From contig NZ_WOSV01000003.1 of NCBI RefSeq assembly GCF_011516655.1, positions 248,001-312,000 on the forward strand: 64,000 nt of DNA, read 5' to 3'. Below the pieces are notes generated by a model. That model searched no databases. It was given only the letters and a program-made list of their open reading frames with translations, and had not been told where the DNA came from. The position numbers and the translations under genes were made by a program. The DNA comes from Acetobacter thailandicus. GTDB lineage: Bacteria; Pseudomonadota; Alphaproteobacteria; Acetobacterales; Acetobacteraceae. Position 1 is the stretch's first letter. Every line of letters begins with the position of its first letter. Positions 9,418-19,660 of this stretch are shown in pieces.

Positions 9418-10824
9418 ATGACGACTATCCGCACACGATTTGCTCCGAGTCCAACAGGCCTGCTGCATATTGGCAATGCCCGCGCAGCCCTGTTCAACTT
9501 CCTCTTTGCCCGCCATCACGGTGGCAAGTTCCTCCTTCGTATAGAGGATACTGACCGTGAGCGCTCGACCCAAAAGGCTGTCGACGTCATTTTTGACGGT
9601 CTGGCCTGGATGGGCATCACACCTGATGAAGAGCCGGTCTTTCAGTCCACCCGTCAGGCACGCCATACAGAAGTCGCCCTTGAGCTGCTCGAAAAAGGCC
9701 TGGCCTATAAATGCTACTGCACACCTGAAGAGCTCAAGCAGATGCGTGAAGACGCCATGGCGCAGAGCAAACCACCTCGCTATAATGGCCTGTGGCGCGA
9801 CCGTGACCCGTCAGAAGCACCTGAAGGCGCACCTTATGCCGTACGTATTAAAGCACCGCGTGAAGGTGAAACCACCATTACTGACCTTGTTCAGGGTGAA
9901 GTACGCGTAGCCAACGCTGAGCTGGATGACATGATCATCCTGCGTTCTGATGGCACACCAACTTATCAGCATGCCGTTGTGGTTGATGACCATGACATGA
10001 ATATTACGCACGTTATCCGTGGTGATGACCACCTGACAAATACCTTCCGCCAGGCCATGATTTATCGCGCCATGGGATGGGAGCTGCCAGAATTTGCTCA
10101 TCTGCCTCTGATTCACGGGCCAGACGGCGCCAAACTCTCAAAACGTCATGGTGCACAGTCTGTCGTTGAATTCCGCGATATGGGATATCTGCCAGAAGCA
10201 CTGTGTAACTATCTGCTGCGTCTGGGCTGGGGACATGGTGATGCTGAAATTCTCTCCCGCGAGGAACAGATAAAACTGTTTGACCTTGATGGTGTGGGTC
10301 GTGCGCCATCGCGCATGGATTATGCCAAGCTGTTACACATCAACGCTGTATGGATGCGCCAGGCGGACGATGAACGTCTGACTGATGATGTTCTTGAGCG
10401 CCTGAAAGCTGTTGACGGCGTGCAGGTGAATGACACAACCCGTACACGCCTGCTTGCTCTGATGCCAGGCCTGAAAGAACGGGCACGTACACTGGTTGAG
10501 CTGACTGAAAATGCGCAGTTTCTGGGGCGGCAGGTACCTTTGCCTTTTACCGAAAAAGCAAAGAAACTGCTGACACCCGAAGCACTGCAGATTCTTGACG
10601 GCATTTCACGCGATCTGGCAGCAGCTCCTGACTTCACAGCAGAGACAATCGACAGCACACTGCGACAGTTTGCCGAACGTGAAGGGCATAAACTGGGCCA
10701 GGTTGCTCAGCCGCTGCGCGCAGCAGTGACCGGGTCAACCAGCTCACCGGGCATTGATGCCACCCTGGCCGCTCTCGGACGGGATGAAACTCTGGCCAGA
10801 ACAGGAGCAGTGCTGCATGGCTAG
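9418..10824 (+). CDS. gltX: Glutamate--tRNA ligase
   Basis: This class I aminoacyl-tRNA synthetase charges tRNA-Glu (and possibly tRNA-Gln for the transamidation route). The 468-residue protein starts at ATG 9418 ([12 protein letters not shown]). It shows the HIGH-type motif ([11 protein letters not shown]), the KMSKS-type motif KLSKRHG and a C-terminal anticodon-binding domain. A second, paralogous GltX is common in alphaproteobacteria; the sequence alone does not tell which copy this is. It is divergent from comEC and overlaps pyrB by 8 bp, heading a long plus-strand run of genes. Confidence 0.96.
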   Translation: MTTIRTRFAPSPTGLLHIGNARAALFNFLFARHHGGKFLLRIEDTDRERSTQKAVDVIFDGLAWMGITPDEEPVFQSTRQARHTEVALELLEKGLAYKCYCTPEELKQMREDAMAQSKPPRYNGLWRDRDPSEAPEGAPYAVRIKAPREGETTITDLVQGEVRVANAELDDMIILRSDGTPTYQHAVVVDDHDMNITHVIRGDDHLTNTFRQAMIYRAMGWELPEFAHLPLIHGPDGAKLSKRHGAQSVVEFRDMGYLPEALCNYLLRLGWGHGDAEILSREEQIKLFDLDGVGRAPSRMDYAKLLHINAVWMRQADDERLTDDVLERLKAVDGVQVNDTTRTRLLALMPGLKERARTLVELTENAQFLGRQVPLPFTEKAKKLLTPEALQILDGISRDLAAAPDFTAETIDSTLRQFAEREGHKLGQVAQPLRAAVTGSTSSPGIDATLAALGRDETLARTGAVLHG

Positions 10825-11758
10825 TTCTTCGGACACCCCTATCCGGCATCTGCTTGGTCTGGAGGGTATGCCTCCCGACCAGATTGAGCCCCTGCTTGAT
10901 CTGGCCGAGAACTACGCGTTGCTTAACCGCTCCCGCAAAGTCTCCCGCGATGTACTGCGCGGGCGTACTTTGATTAATCTGTTTTTTGAAGACAGTACCC
11001 GCACCCGCACGTCTTTCGAGCTGGCCGGCCGGCGTCTTGGCGCTGATGTGATTAACATGTCCGTCGCTCAGTCTTCGGTCAATAAAGGTGAAACGCTGCT
11101 CGACACAGCAGCGACGCTTAATGCCATGCAGGCTGATCTGCTGGTCGTGCGTCACTCACAGTCTGGCGCACCAGCTCTGCTGGCGCGCAAGGTTGATGCC
11201 AGCGTCGTTAATGCTGGTGACGGCATGCACGAGCACCCTACCCAGGCACTGCTCGATGCCCTGACCATTCGCCGCCATTATGGCCACCTGGCCGGGCTGA
11301 CCGTGGCTATCTGCGGTGATGTCGCACACTCACGCGTGGCGCGCTCCAACATTCACCTCCTGACCACAATGGGCAGCAAAGTGAGAGTTGTCGGACCACC
11401 AACTCTTGTGCCTGGTGCTATCAGGCACCTTGGTGTTGAGATCTTTCATACCATGGAAGACGGTCTGAAAGATGCAGACGTTGTTATGATGCTACGCCTG
11501 CAGCATGAGCGGATGTCCTCCGGGCTTATCCCCAGCCCGCGCGAATATTTCCGCTTTTATGGTCTCAACCAGAAACGCCTGGCTCTGGCCAGACCCAAAG
11601 CACTTGTCATGCACCCGGGCCCGATGAACCGCGGCGTGGAGATTGACAGTCAGGTCGCTGATTCAGATCAGAGCGTTATTCAGGAACAGGTCGAAATGGG
11701 TGTAGCTGTGCGTATGGCTGTACTCGATCGGCTGACACGCAGCAGGCATTCAGTATGA
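10817..11758 (+). CDS. pyrB: Aspartate carbamoyltransferase catalytic subunit
   Basis: PyrB joins carbamoyl phosphate and aspartate in the second step of pyrimidine synthesis. The 313-residue product contains the carbamoyl-phosphate motif STRTRTSFE, the [10 protein letters not shown] motif and HPGPMNRG near the C-terminus. ATG at 10817 lies inside the last codons of gltX, with AGGAG upstream. It overlaps pyrC' by 4 bp (ATGA). The following gene is an inactive-looking dihydroorotase homologue, which in Pseudomonas is the structural partner of this enzyme. I therefore infer a PyrB-PyrC' complex. Confidence 0.96.
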   Translation: MASSSDTPIRHLLGLEGMPPDQIEPLLDLAENYALLNRSRKVSRDVLRGRTLINLFFEDSTRTRTSFELAGRRLGADVINMSVAQSSVNKGETLLDTAATLNAMQADLLVVRHSQSGAPALLARKVDASVVNAGDGMHEHPTQALLDALTIRRHYGHLAGLTVAICGDVAHSRVARSNIHLLTTMGSKVRVVGPPTLVPGAIRHLGVEIFHTMEDGLKDADVVMMLRLQHERMSSGLIPSPREYFRFYGLNQKRLALARPKALVMHPGPMNRGVEIDSQVADSDQSVIQEQVEMGVAVRMAVLDRLTRSRHSV

Positions 11759-13047
11759 GCACCCTTCTTTTTGAAAATGTCCGCCTTATTGACCCGGCAG
11801 CCTCTCTCGACCAGCCAGGCCGCCTGCTTGTGCGCAACGGTATTATTGAAGCCATTGATCAGGCCGGCGCTGAAGGCCGCCCGGAAGAGGCCGTAAGCAT
11901 TGATGGCCGCGGGGCGGTGCTTTGCCCCGGCCTCGTTGATATGCGCGTTGAAATTGGTGAACCAGGTTATGAGTACCGTGAAACCGTAGCCTCTGCCGCA
12001 CGGGCCGCCTCTGCCGGTGGCATCACGACCATCGCAGTTCTGCCCACCTGCAAACCCGCTATCGACAACCCTGCGCTTGTGCGCCTGCTGCGCAGCCGGG
12101 GGGAAGAAACCGGTGCGATTACCATTCTGCCCTATGGTGCGCTGACCAAAGGCTGTGAAGGTAAAGAACTGGCAGAAATTGGCCTGCTGCATGAAGCCGG
12201 TGCCATTGCCTTTACTGACGGGGCACGGGCTGTTGACCCGGCCCGCCTGATGCGCCTGGCACTTTCATACGCCGGCGGGTTTAACGCTCTTGTTGTACAG
12301 CACCCTGAAGAACCATCACTGGCAGGTTCAGGCTGTGCAACAGCCGGCAACCTGGCCACACGCCTTGGGCTTGGTGGCATTCCCTCCGCTGCCGAAGCCA
12401 TCATGATCGCCAGAGATATCCGCCTGGCAGAAATGACCGGTGGAAAACTTCATTTTGCCCATGTCTCAACGGCTGAAGGGCTTGAGCTGATCCGTCAGGC
12501 CAAAAAACGCGGGCTGGCCATTACCTGTGACACAGCCCCACATTATTTTGACCTGAATGAAAACGCTATTGAGGGTTTTCGTACTTACGCAAAATTCTCC
12601 CCTCCCCTTCGCCCCGAGTCAGACAGACTGGCAGTCTGTGCAGCACTGGCTGACGGCACGATTGATGCTATTGCCTCTGACCATATGCCACGTGATGCTG
12701 ATGACAAGCGCCTGCCTTTTGCTCAGGCAGCAACCGGCGGGGCTGGTATGGCTACCCTTCTGGGCGTTACTCTGACACGCGTGCATGATGGCACGCTGTC
12801 CCTCTCTGATGCTCTGGCTCTGCTGACCAGCAAGCCTGCAGCTTTACTGAAATCTTCAGCCGGTACTCTGACTAAAGGTGCAGCTGCTGATCTGTGCCTT
12901 TTCTCACCTGAGCAGAGCTGGCTTGTGGAGGCAGGTAAGCTGCCCGGCCGCGGGCAGAACACAGCTTTTGATGGCCGTGCTCTTGAAGGTCTGGTTCTGG
13001 GCACCTGGAAAGCCGGGGTGCCTGTGTATCGAAAGACCGAAAAATAA
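11755..13047 (+). CDS. pyrC: Dihydroorotase-like protein, probably non-catalytic (PyrC'/PyrX type)
   Basis: The 430-residue protein has the fold signatures of class I dihydroorotases but lacks key metal ligands. The HxH motif that normally reads DMHVH is DMRVE here (Arg64, Glu66), and the second Asp of the FSDDG motif is Gly156 (FTDGA). The later ligands are kept: His183 in QHPEEP, His236 in HFAHVST and Asp309 in IASDH. Such pseudo-dihydroorotases are known in Pseudomonas, where PyrC' holds aspartate carbamoyltransferase in an active dodecamer. The gene overlaps pyrB by 4 bp and plsY by 1 bp, which supports co-translation with pyrB. A genuine dihydroorotase should lie elsewhere in the genome. 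The class assignment is firm; the lack of catalysis is inferred. Confidence 0.9.
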   Translation: MSTLLFENVRLIDPAASLDQPGRLLVRNGIIEAIDQAGAEGRPEEAVSIDGRGAVLCPGLVDMRVEIGEPGYEYRETVASAARAASAGGITTIAVLPTCKPAIDNPALVRLLRSRGEETGAITILPYGALTKGCEGKELAEIGLLHEAGAIAFTDGARAVDPARLMRLALSYAGGFNALVVQHPEEPSLAGSGCATAGNLATRLGLGGIPSAAEAIMIARDIRLAEMTGGKLHFAHVSTAEGLELIRQAKKRGLAITCDTAPHYFDLNENAIEGFRTYAKFSPPLRPESDRLAVCAALADGTIDAIASDHMPRDADDKRLPFAQAATGGAGMATLLGVTLTRVHDGTLSLSDALALLTSKPAALLKSSAGTLTKGAAADLCLFSPEQSWLVEAGKLPGRGQNTAFDGRALEGLVLGTWKAGVPVYRKTEK

Positions 13048-13688
13048 TGCAGGACTTCCCTTCCTATGCGCTGTGGCTTTTAGCAGCTCTGGCTTTTCTG
13101 GGGTACGTCCTGGGCAGTGTTCCCTTTGGTCTGATACTGACCAGTCTCGCAGGTGAAGGCGATCTGCGCAAAATTGGTTCAGGCAATATTGGTGCAACTA
13201 ATGTGCTGCGCACCGGTAATAAAAAGCTGGCAGCAGCAACATTACTGCTGGACATGGGTAAAGGCCTGATTGCCGTGCTGATTGCATGGATCATGACGCC
13301 ACCCGTTTTTAGCACCCGCATTGCCGCAGCCACTGCCGTTGCAGCTGTAGTGGGGCACTGCTTTCCTGTTTTTCTCGGGTTTAAGGGCGGCAAAGGCGTT
13401 GCCACAGGGCTGGGAGTGACTCTTGGTCTCTCCCCCCTGACAGCTCTGACCGGAGGGATTGTCTGGCTGATTACAGCCAAACTCACCCGCATTTCATCAG
13501 CGGGTGCTCTTGCCGGGTTTATCGCCATTCCCCTGACCGCCCTGGCACTCAATGGCTTTAAAATTAACCACGACCCAAAAGTTCTGGCTCTTTTGCTTAT
13601 CAGCATTCTGATCATCGCGCGTCATCATGCGAATATTGTCCGCCTGCTAAGCGGCACAGAACCTCGTGTTGAACGGAAGAAAAAATAA
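13047..13688 (+). CDS. plsY: Glycerol-3-phosphate acyltransferase PlsY
   Basis: PlsY is an inner-membrane enzyme that moves an acyl group from acyl-phosphate to glycerol-3-phosphate, the first step of phospholipid synthesis. The 213-residue protein has about five to six membrane helices. The three family motifs are visible: LGSVPFG (near residue 22), GSGNIGATN (near 45) and GFKGGKGVAT (near 113). The start codon overlaps the pyrC' stop by one base (TAATG). The C-terminus ends in a short basic tail. Confidence 0.95.
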   Translation: MQDFPSYALWLLAALAFLGYVLGSVPFGLILTSLAGEGDLRKIGSGNIGATNVLRTGNKKLAAATLLLDMGKGLIAVLIAWIMTPPVFSTRIAAATAVAAVVGHCFPVFLGFKGGKGVATGLGVTLGLSPLTALTGGIVWLITAKLTRISSAGALAGFIAIPLTALALNGFKINHDPKVLALLLISILIIARHHANIVRLLSGTEPRVERKKK

Positions 13689-13697
13689 TTTCCTGTA

Positions 13698-14876
13698 ATG
13701 GATAACCTGGTTGCCTGCCTCCGCCTGGCCCGCACGGATTTCATCGGGCCACATCGGTGGCAGCAACTTATCGCACGCTACCATACACCTCAGGCCGCTC
13801 TGGATGCTCTGCCTTCTCTTCGCATCCGCGGCACGGCACCCCCCGCACCACCTGGAACAGACCAGGTTATGCGCGAAATTGATGCGACATTAAAACTGGG
13901 CGGGCAATTTATCACTCTGCTTGATGCATCTTACCCCCGTCTCCTGCGGGAGTGTCCTGATGCCCCTCCGGTTCTGATCTGCCTTGGAAACCCGGCTTAC
14001 CTCAATCAGCAGAGTATCGGCATTGTCGGTGCCCGCAATGCCTCAGCGCAGGGAATGAAAATAGCAGAAAATCTGGCTACAGACCTGGTCGAATCCGGGC
14101 TAAGTGTGGTCTCAGGCCTGGCGCGCGGAATCGACCGTGCCGCACATCTTGGCAGCCTGCACCGCACGGGGCGTGCAATTGCTGCCATCGCAGGAGGGCT
14201 GGACTGCCCTTACCCCCCTGAAAATATAAAACTACAAAATGAAATCGGAGAAAAAGGCGTCGTCATCACTGAAGCGCCTGCCGGTACTTTTCCAACAGCC
14301 AGACATTTTCCCCGCCGCAACAGACTTATTGCCGGGTTAAGCGCGGGGTGTGTTGTCATTGAAGCCTCAATGCAGTCTGGCACACTGATTACAGCGCGTC
14401 TGGCCGCCGGCTACGGACGTGAAATTTTTGCTGTTCCTGGCACACCCCTCGACCCACGTAATAAAGGCAGCAACGACCTCCTGCGTCAGGGAGCTGTTCT
14501 GACAGAAAGTGCAGCAGATGTTCTGGCCGCGCTTCCACCCTTTCCCTGCCAGGAAAGTAGCTCTGAAGCTTCTCTGCGGGGGACACATTCACCTTCTCAG
14601 TCTTTTTTTTCTTTTTCTGCCATGGAGGCAGAAAAAATGACTACACCGCCGGAAAACAGGACTAAATCAGCCTCTGAGCCTGAAAATGAAGCTGACGAAA
14701 ATAAAAAGATCAAAGAAAAAATACTTGATCTCCTGTCATATACGCCCCTACCTGTTGACGATCTTGTCCGGCACTGTCAGTTCTCACCTTCTATGGTCCT
14801 TACCGCGCTGACGGAACTGGAGCTCGAAGGAGATATCACAGTTCTTCCCGGAGGGCGGGTTGTTCTGGCAGCCTGA
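13698..14876 (+). CDS. dprA: DNA-processing protein DprA
   Basis: DprA protects incoming single-stranded DNA during transformation and loads RecA onto it. The 392-residue protein has an N-terminal helix-hairpin/SAM-like region, a central Rossmann fold with the motifs IGIVGARNAS, VVSGLARGID and FPRRNRLIAGLS, and the conserved SGTLITARLA stretch. After a low-complexity linker (about residues 285-335) a winged-helix-like domain ends the protein (LDLLSYTPLPVDDLVRHC). It begins 9 bp after plsY. Together with comEC in the same window it suggests a DNA-uptake capacity, although no pilus genes are present here. Confidence 0.95.
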   Translation: MDNLVACLRLARTDFIGPHRWQQLIARYHTPQAALDALPSLRIRGTAPPAPPGTDQVMREIDATLKLGGQFITLLDASYPRLLRECPDAPPVLICLGNPAYLNQQSIGIVGARNASAQGMKIAENLATDLVESGLSVVSGLARGIDRAAHLGSLHRTGRAIAAIAGGLDCPYPPENIKLQNEIGEKGVVITEAPAGTFPTARHFPRRNRLIAGLSAGCVVIEASMQSGTLITARLAAGYGREIFAVPGTPLDPRNKGSNDLLRQGAVLTESAADVLAALPPFPCQESSSEASLRGTHSPSQSFFSFSAMEAEKMTTPPENRTKSASEPENEADENKKIKEKILDLLSYTPLPVDDLVRHCQFSPSMVLTALTELELEGDITVLPGGRVVLAA

Positions 14877-14933
14877 TAACCTGTGAAATAATTAACTGAG
14901 TACTCCTGCCACGCTGGGCAGGTCGGAGAGAGT

Positions 14934-17603
14934 ATGACTGACGTTGTTGTGGTCGAATCGCCTGCAAAGGCGAAAACAATCAACAAATATCTGGGCGACG
15001 GTTATATCGTTCTCGCCTCTTTCGGCCATGTCCGCGACCTGCCTCCTAAAGATGGCTCGGTTCGACCTGACGAAAACTTTGCGATGTCATGGCAGTCTGA
15101 TGAGCGCGGATCAAAACAGATTGCGGCCATCATCAAAGCACTGCGTGGTGCTGACACCCTCTACCTTGCCACTGACCCTGACCGCGAAGGGGAAGCCATT
15201 TCATGGCATGTGCGCTCTATGCTCGAAGAGAAAAAAGCTCTCAAAGGCATTGAAGTACAGCGTGTCACCTTTAACGAAATTACCAAAAGTGCCGTCAGGC
15301 ACGCTATGGCTCACCCGCGTGACCTCGACTTCCCCCTGATTGAGGCTTACCTAGCACGCCGCGCACTTGATTACCTGGTGGGCTTTACCCTTTCCCCTGT
15401 TCTGTGGCGCAAACTTCCTGGCTCGCGCAGCGCGGGACGTGTGCAGTCTGTCGCTCTGCGTCTTATCTGTGAACGCGAAGCAGAGATCGAAGTGTTCCAG
15501 CCACGTGAGTACTGGACAGTCACCGCAGCTCTCTCGACTGTCTCAGGTGCCCCCTTTACCGCACGCCTGACACATCTCGACGGCAAAAAACTTGATCAGT
15601 TTGATCTGAATAATGCGGTTCTGGCTGAGGCTGCCCGCAAAGCTGTTGAAACAGCGACTCTGTCTGTTCATGCTATTGAACGCCGCAAAACCCGCCGCAA
15701 CCCACAGCCACCTTTTACAACCTCGACACTGCAGCAGGAAGCCTCACGCAAGCTGGGCATGGGCGCACAGGCAACCATGCGCACAGCGCAGCAGCTTTAT
15801 GAGGGTATTGACCTGGGCGGTGAAACCGTTGGTCTGATCACCTATATGCGAACCGATGGTGTGCAGATGGCTGCTGAAGCCATCAATGCTATCCGCCAGC
15901 ACATCAGCAAAGATATCGGTGCTGATTATCTGCCTGAGCAGCCACGTCATTATGCTTCAAAAGCGAAAAATGCACAGGAGGCTCACGAGGCTGTTCGTCC
16001 GACCAATGTCTCTCTCTCTCCGGCAACTGTCGCGCCTCATCTGACATCTGATCAGCGCCGTTTATATGAGCTGATCTGGAAACGTGCTGTTGCCAGCCAG
16101 ATGGCATCTGCAACACTTGACCAGGTTGCTGTAGACATTGCTGATCCCGCTGCAAAAACCATTCTGCGCGCTAATGGCTCTGTTATTACCTTTGATGGCT
16201 TTCTGCGTCTCTATACCGAAAGCTACGATGACAACGATAAAGCTGCCGATGATGAGAGCCGCATGCTGCCTGCCATGCAGGAGCGTGACAAAACAGCCCT
16301 GAGCAACGCTGATGCCGAGCAGCATTTCACTCAGCCACCGCCACGTTTTTCTGAGGCCTCACTGGTGAAGAAAATGGAAGAGATTGGCATTGGCCGTCCT
16401 TCCACCTACGCCTCTATTCTGACCGTTCTGCGTGACCGCAACTATGTCATGCTTGAAAATAAACGCTTCGTGCCTGAAGCCCGGGGACGGCTGGTTACAG
16501 CTTTCCTCGTGTCCTTCTTCGAGCGTTATGTCGACCCGCAGTTCACTGCCAGCCTTGAAGAGCTGCTTGATGATATTTCAGATGGCCGGGCAGAATGGAA
16601 AGAGGTTCTGTCCTCTTTCTGGGCCAGCTTCTCTAAAGCAGTTGAAGATACCCGCGAACTCACCATCACTGATGTACTCAATGCACTTGATGCTGACCTT
16701 GGACCTTTCTTCTTCCCGCCCCGCACTGACGGGTCAGACCCGCGTCACTGCACATCATGTGGTACGGGACGCCTTGGCCTCAAACTCGGCCGTTACGGGG
16801 CATTTATTGGCTGCTCCAACTATCCTGAGTGCCAGTTTACACGTCGTCTCTCAGCTGAAAGCGCTGAAGAAGACGAAGGTGGAGCCGCTCTTAAAGATGG
16901 CATGAAAATTCTGGGGCAGCACCCTGTAACAGGAGAAGATATTACTGTTCGCCAGGGCCCCTGGGGGCTTTATGTGCAGCAGGGCGAACCTGACCCGGCA
17001 GATAAAAAAGCCAAGCCCAGGCGCGCTTCTCTGCCTAAAAATACCGATGGTGATAAAATTACACTCGACCAGGCTGTGGGGCTCCTCTCTCTGCCGCGCC
17101 TGATCGGCCCTCATCCGGAAACAGGTGAGCCTATTGAGGCTGGTCTTGGCCGTTTTGGACCTTACGTCAAAATGGGTAAAGTTTTTGGCTCACTGGATAA
17201 AGATGATGACGTTCTGACCATTGGTCTGAACCGTGCTGTTGATGCGCTGGCCAAAAAGCTGGCGTCTATCCGCACGCTGGGTGCTCATCCAAAAGATGGT
17301 GAGCCCGTGATGGTGCGCAAAGGCCGTTTTGGCCCCTATGTGCAGCATGATCAGATGGTAGCCACATTACCACGTGGCACAGATATGGACGTTGTCACGC
17401 TGGAGGAGGCTCTCACGCTTCTGACAGAAAAAGGCAAACCACTGAAGAAAAAAGCCACAGCAACTAAAAAGAAAACCACGACCAAAAAAACGGCTGAGAA
17501 AAAAACAAAAGATACGGAAGAGAAAGAAAAAACGCCTAAAAAAGCCCCCGCGGCTAAAAAACCCCGTGCTACAGCCACGCGAAAAAAAAAGGCTGAAGAA
17601 TAA
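14934..17603 (+). CDS. topA: DNA topoisomerase I
   Basis: TopA relaxes negative supercoils through a transient 5'-phosphotyrosine bond. The 889-residue protein starts at ATG 14934 with GGAG upstream. The Toprim domain (VVVESPAKAKT, DPDREGEAISWH) is followed by the active-site tyrosine in GLITYMRTDG (Tyr304) and the PSTYASI motif. One four-cysteine zinc finger is visible (CTSCG then CSNYPEC). Three C-terminal topoisomerase repeats of the form HPxxGExI...GRFGPYV follow. The last 60 or so residues are a Lys/Thr/Ala-rich tail encoded by many A-runs, including nine A at 17582-17590. It is followed after 5 bp by rnr. Confidence 0.97.
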   Translation: MTDVVVVESPAKAKTINKYLGDGYIVLASFGHVRDLPPKDGSVRPDENFAMSWQSDERGSKQIAAIIKALRGADTLYLATDPDREGEAISWHVRSMLEEKKALKGIEVQRVTFNEITKSAVRHAMAHPRDLDFPLIEAYLARRALDYLVGFTLSPVLWRKLPGSRSAGRVQSVALRLICEREAEIEVFQPREYWTVTAALSTVSGAPFTARLTHLDGKKLDQFDLNNAVLAEAARKAVETATLSVHAIERRKTRRNPQPPFTTSTLQQEASRKLGMGAQATMRTAQQLYEGIDLGGETVGLITYMRTDGVQMAAEAINAIRQHISKDIGADYLPEQPRHYASKAKNAQEAHEAVRPTNVSLSPATVAPHLTSDQRRLYELIWKRAVASQMASATLDQVAVDIADPAAKTILRANGSVITFDGFLRLYTESYDDNDKAADDESRMLPAMQERDKTALSNADAEQHFTQPPPRFSEASLVKKMEEIGIGRPSTYASILTVLRDRNYVMLENKRFVPEARGRLVTAFLVSFFERYVDPQFTASLEELLDDISDGRAEWKEVLSSFWASFSKAVEDTRELTITDVLNALDADLGPFFFPPRTDGSDPRHCTSCGTGRLGLKLGRYGAFIGCSNYPECQFTRRLSAESAEEDEGGAALKDGMKILGQHPVTGEDITVRQGPWGLYVQQGEPDPADKKAKPRRASLPKNTDGDKITLDQAVGLLSLPRLIGPHPETGEPIEAGLGRFGPYVKMGKVFGSLDKDDDVLTIGLNRAVDALAKKLASIRTLGAHPKDGEPVMVRKGRFGPYVQHDQMVATLPRGTDMDVVTLEEALTLLTEKGKPLKKKATATKKKTTTKKTAEKKTKDTEEKEKTPKKAPAAKKPRATATRKKKAEE

Positions 17604-17608
17604 GCCTG

Positions 17609-19660
17609 ATGGGCAGAAGCCACGGGGCTTCAGCCCTTCCTGACAGCGAAGCACTCCGTACTTTTCTGGAGCAGGAAGGCACACCGGTTGGTGTTGCTGA
17701 AATTCTGCGTGCTTTTGGTCTGCCTCTGCACCTCAAACGGGCTCTGCGTGTCATGCTGCATGACATGGCCCTGTGTGGTGCGCTGGCCTGGCTACCGGCA
17801 GGGCGTCTTAAATCTATCCCAGATATGCCAGACACAGCACGCGTACGTGTTACCCGGCGCCGCGAGGATGGCTGTGTTTTTGCGTACCTTGCCTCTGACC
17901 CCAATACTGGTGTCAGGCTGATATCTGATCTGCCAGACGGCACACTGGTTCTGCCTGGTGACCTTGTCAGTGTCAGACTTCGCCCGTCATCACCACCCCG
18001 CAACCTGCGTGAAGGGCGACCTCTGGCACTTCTTGCACCCGTGAGCCGTGACCTTCCTGCCTGTGTCGACACAATTACCAGCAACGGGCCGTCAGTCTGT
18101 ATAGAGCTTTACCCCTGCGATAAACGTCTCTCCCTGCGACTGCAGCTGTCAACAGACCAGAACGACTCTCTTTTAGCGCATATGAAAGTGGGGGCACTCA
18201 TGATGGTGCGCCTGCTCTCTCATAATAAAAATGGTCTGGCACAGGTTAGTTTCTGCTCCTTTCTGCAGGCCACATCAGCACAGGACCAGGCCGCGCAGCT
18301 GAGTATTATCACTCATAATTTGCCTGAAAAATTCCCGTCCGACGCTCTGAACGAAGCACAGGAGGTACGGAAAAAACCTCTGCCGGAAGCAGAATTGCAG
18401 CAGCGCAGAGACCTCAGAACAGTTCCTCTGATTACTATTGATGATGAAACAGCTCAGGACTTTGATGACGCACTCTGGGCTGAACGCACGGAGAAAGGTT
18501 TTCACCTTATCGTCGCCATTGCAGATGTTGCCTGCTACGTACCGGCCGGCTCGGCGCTGGACAATGAAGCACGGGAGCGAGGCACCTCTGTTTATCTGCC
18601 TGGTCGTACCATCCCTATGCTGCCAGCAACACTCTCTGCTGACCTGTGCTCTTTAAAACCCGGAGAAGACCGGCTCTGCATTGCCCTCGACCTGCATATC
18701 GCTCCCGACGGTACTTTACTATCAGGCACCATTGACCGTGCGATTATGCGCAGTGCGGCACGGCTGACCTATAAACAGGTGCAACATTGCCTCGACACGT
18801 CTGAACCCCCGGCGCCTCATATTCCGACCCGTCAGATTTTAACACTGTCTGACACATCCAGGGCTCTGAGGACGAAAATCAGCCAGAATGGTGCTGACAG
18901 CAGTTATGAGAATAACAGCCTGAACTGGCATGTCATATGTGATGATGCTGGCAGCCCTGTCTCCTTTATGCCGCGTCAGAGGCTGCCTGCTCACGACCTT
19001 GTTGCCAGTTGTATGATTACGGCTAACCAGTTCATCGCACAGAAAATGCAGCACCTCTCTGCCCCCGGGCTGTTCAGGGTGCACAGCAGGAGCTCACATA
19101 ATAAATACAGCTCTGATAAGATAATGGCCCGGTACACTCCCCTGCCTGGCGGGCATCATGGGCTGGGCCTGTCTGTATACACGCACTTCACCAGCCCAAT
19201 CAGACGATATACTGACCTGATCAACCACCGGGCTCTGACTAAAATACTTGATCAAAAAGCACAGATCAGAGATGATGATACGGCACATCCGGGCATTCTG
19301 GCTGAACATCTTAACTATACAGAAACCCGCTCATCTTCTGCGGTGCAGGACTGCCTGAGCCGCCTTGCCTCGGCTTACCTGAGACCCTGCTGTGGCACTC
19401 TACTCACAGCGACAGTGACCAGAATGACACAGAAGGGGCTTGGGCTTATATTGACGAAAACGGGAACTCCGTCTTTTCTTTCCTCTGGTGTCTTGCTGAA
19501 TTATTCAGGGTTTTATGACGACTCGCACTCCTTACGCGCCACATTATATTCCCGGTCTGCGCTTCAGCCTGGCAGTGTGCTCTCCGTGGTGCTCAAAGCA
19601 ACAAACCAGGCAACGGGAGTGCTCTCTCTTCTCCCTGATACGTCAGATATCCCCCGGTGA
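17609..19660 (+). CDS. rnr: Ribonuclease R / RNase II family exoribonuclease
   Basis: This is a processive 3'-to-5' exoribonuclease. At 683 residues it is shorter than typical RNase R (about 750-810). It has an N-terminal winged-helix-like segment (EILRAFGLPLHLKRAL), cold-shock-like regions, and the RNB catalytic domain with the magnesium-binding motif TIDDETAQDFDDA and the TSPIRRYTDL motif. A C-terminal S1-like region (TATVTRMTQKGLG) is present. The stretch between the RNB motifs looks shortened. It is 5 bp behind topA, and its last 146 bp overlap the nominal start of the next gene in another frame. Confidence 0.92.
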   Translation: MGRSHGASALPDSEALRTFLEQEGTPVGVAEILRAFGLPLHLKRALRVMLHDMALCGALAWLPAGRLKSIPDMPDTARVRVTRRREDGCVFAYLASDPNTGVRLISDLPDGTLVLPGDLVSVRLRPSSPPRNLREGRPLALLAPVSRDLPACVDTITSNGPSVCIELYPCDKRLSLRLQLSTDQNDSLLAHMKVGALMMVRLLSHNKNGLAQVSFCSFLQATSAQDQAAQLSIITHNLPEKFPSDALNEAQEVRKKPLPEAELQQRRDLRTVPLITIDDETAQDFDDALWAERTEKGFHLIVAIADVACYVPAGSALDNEARERGTSVYLPGRTIPMLPATLSADLCSLKPGEDRLCIALDLHIAPDGTLLSGTIDRAIMRSAARLTYKQVQHCLDTSEPPAPHIPTRQILTLSDTSRALRTKISQNGADSSYENNSLNWHVICDDAGSPVSFMPRQRLPAHDLVASCMITANQFIAQKMQHLSAPGLFRVHSRSSHNKYSSDKIMARYTPLPGGHHGLGLSVYTHFTSPIRRYTDLINHRALTKILDQKAQIRDDDTAHPGILAEHLNYTETRSSSAVQDCLSRLASAYLRPCCGTLLTATVTRMTQKGLGLILTKTGTPSFLSSGVLLNYSGFYDDSHSLRATLYSRSALQPGSVLSVVLKATNQATGVLSLLPDTSDIPR

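Noticed and set aside
9403-9666. Extended N-terminus of ComEC reading into gltX
   Set aside because: The extra residues are antisense to the conserved GltX N-terminus and lack ComEC similarity; GTG 9378 has a well-placed AAGGAG.
10634-11155. 173-codon minus-strand frame over gltX/pyrB
   Set aside because: It is antisense to two well-conserved genes and shows no domain pattern.
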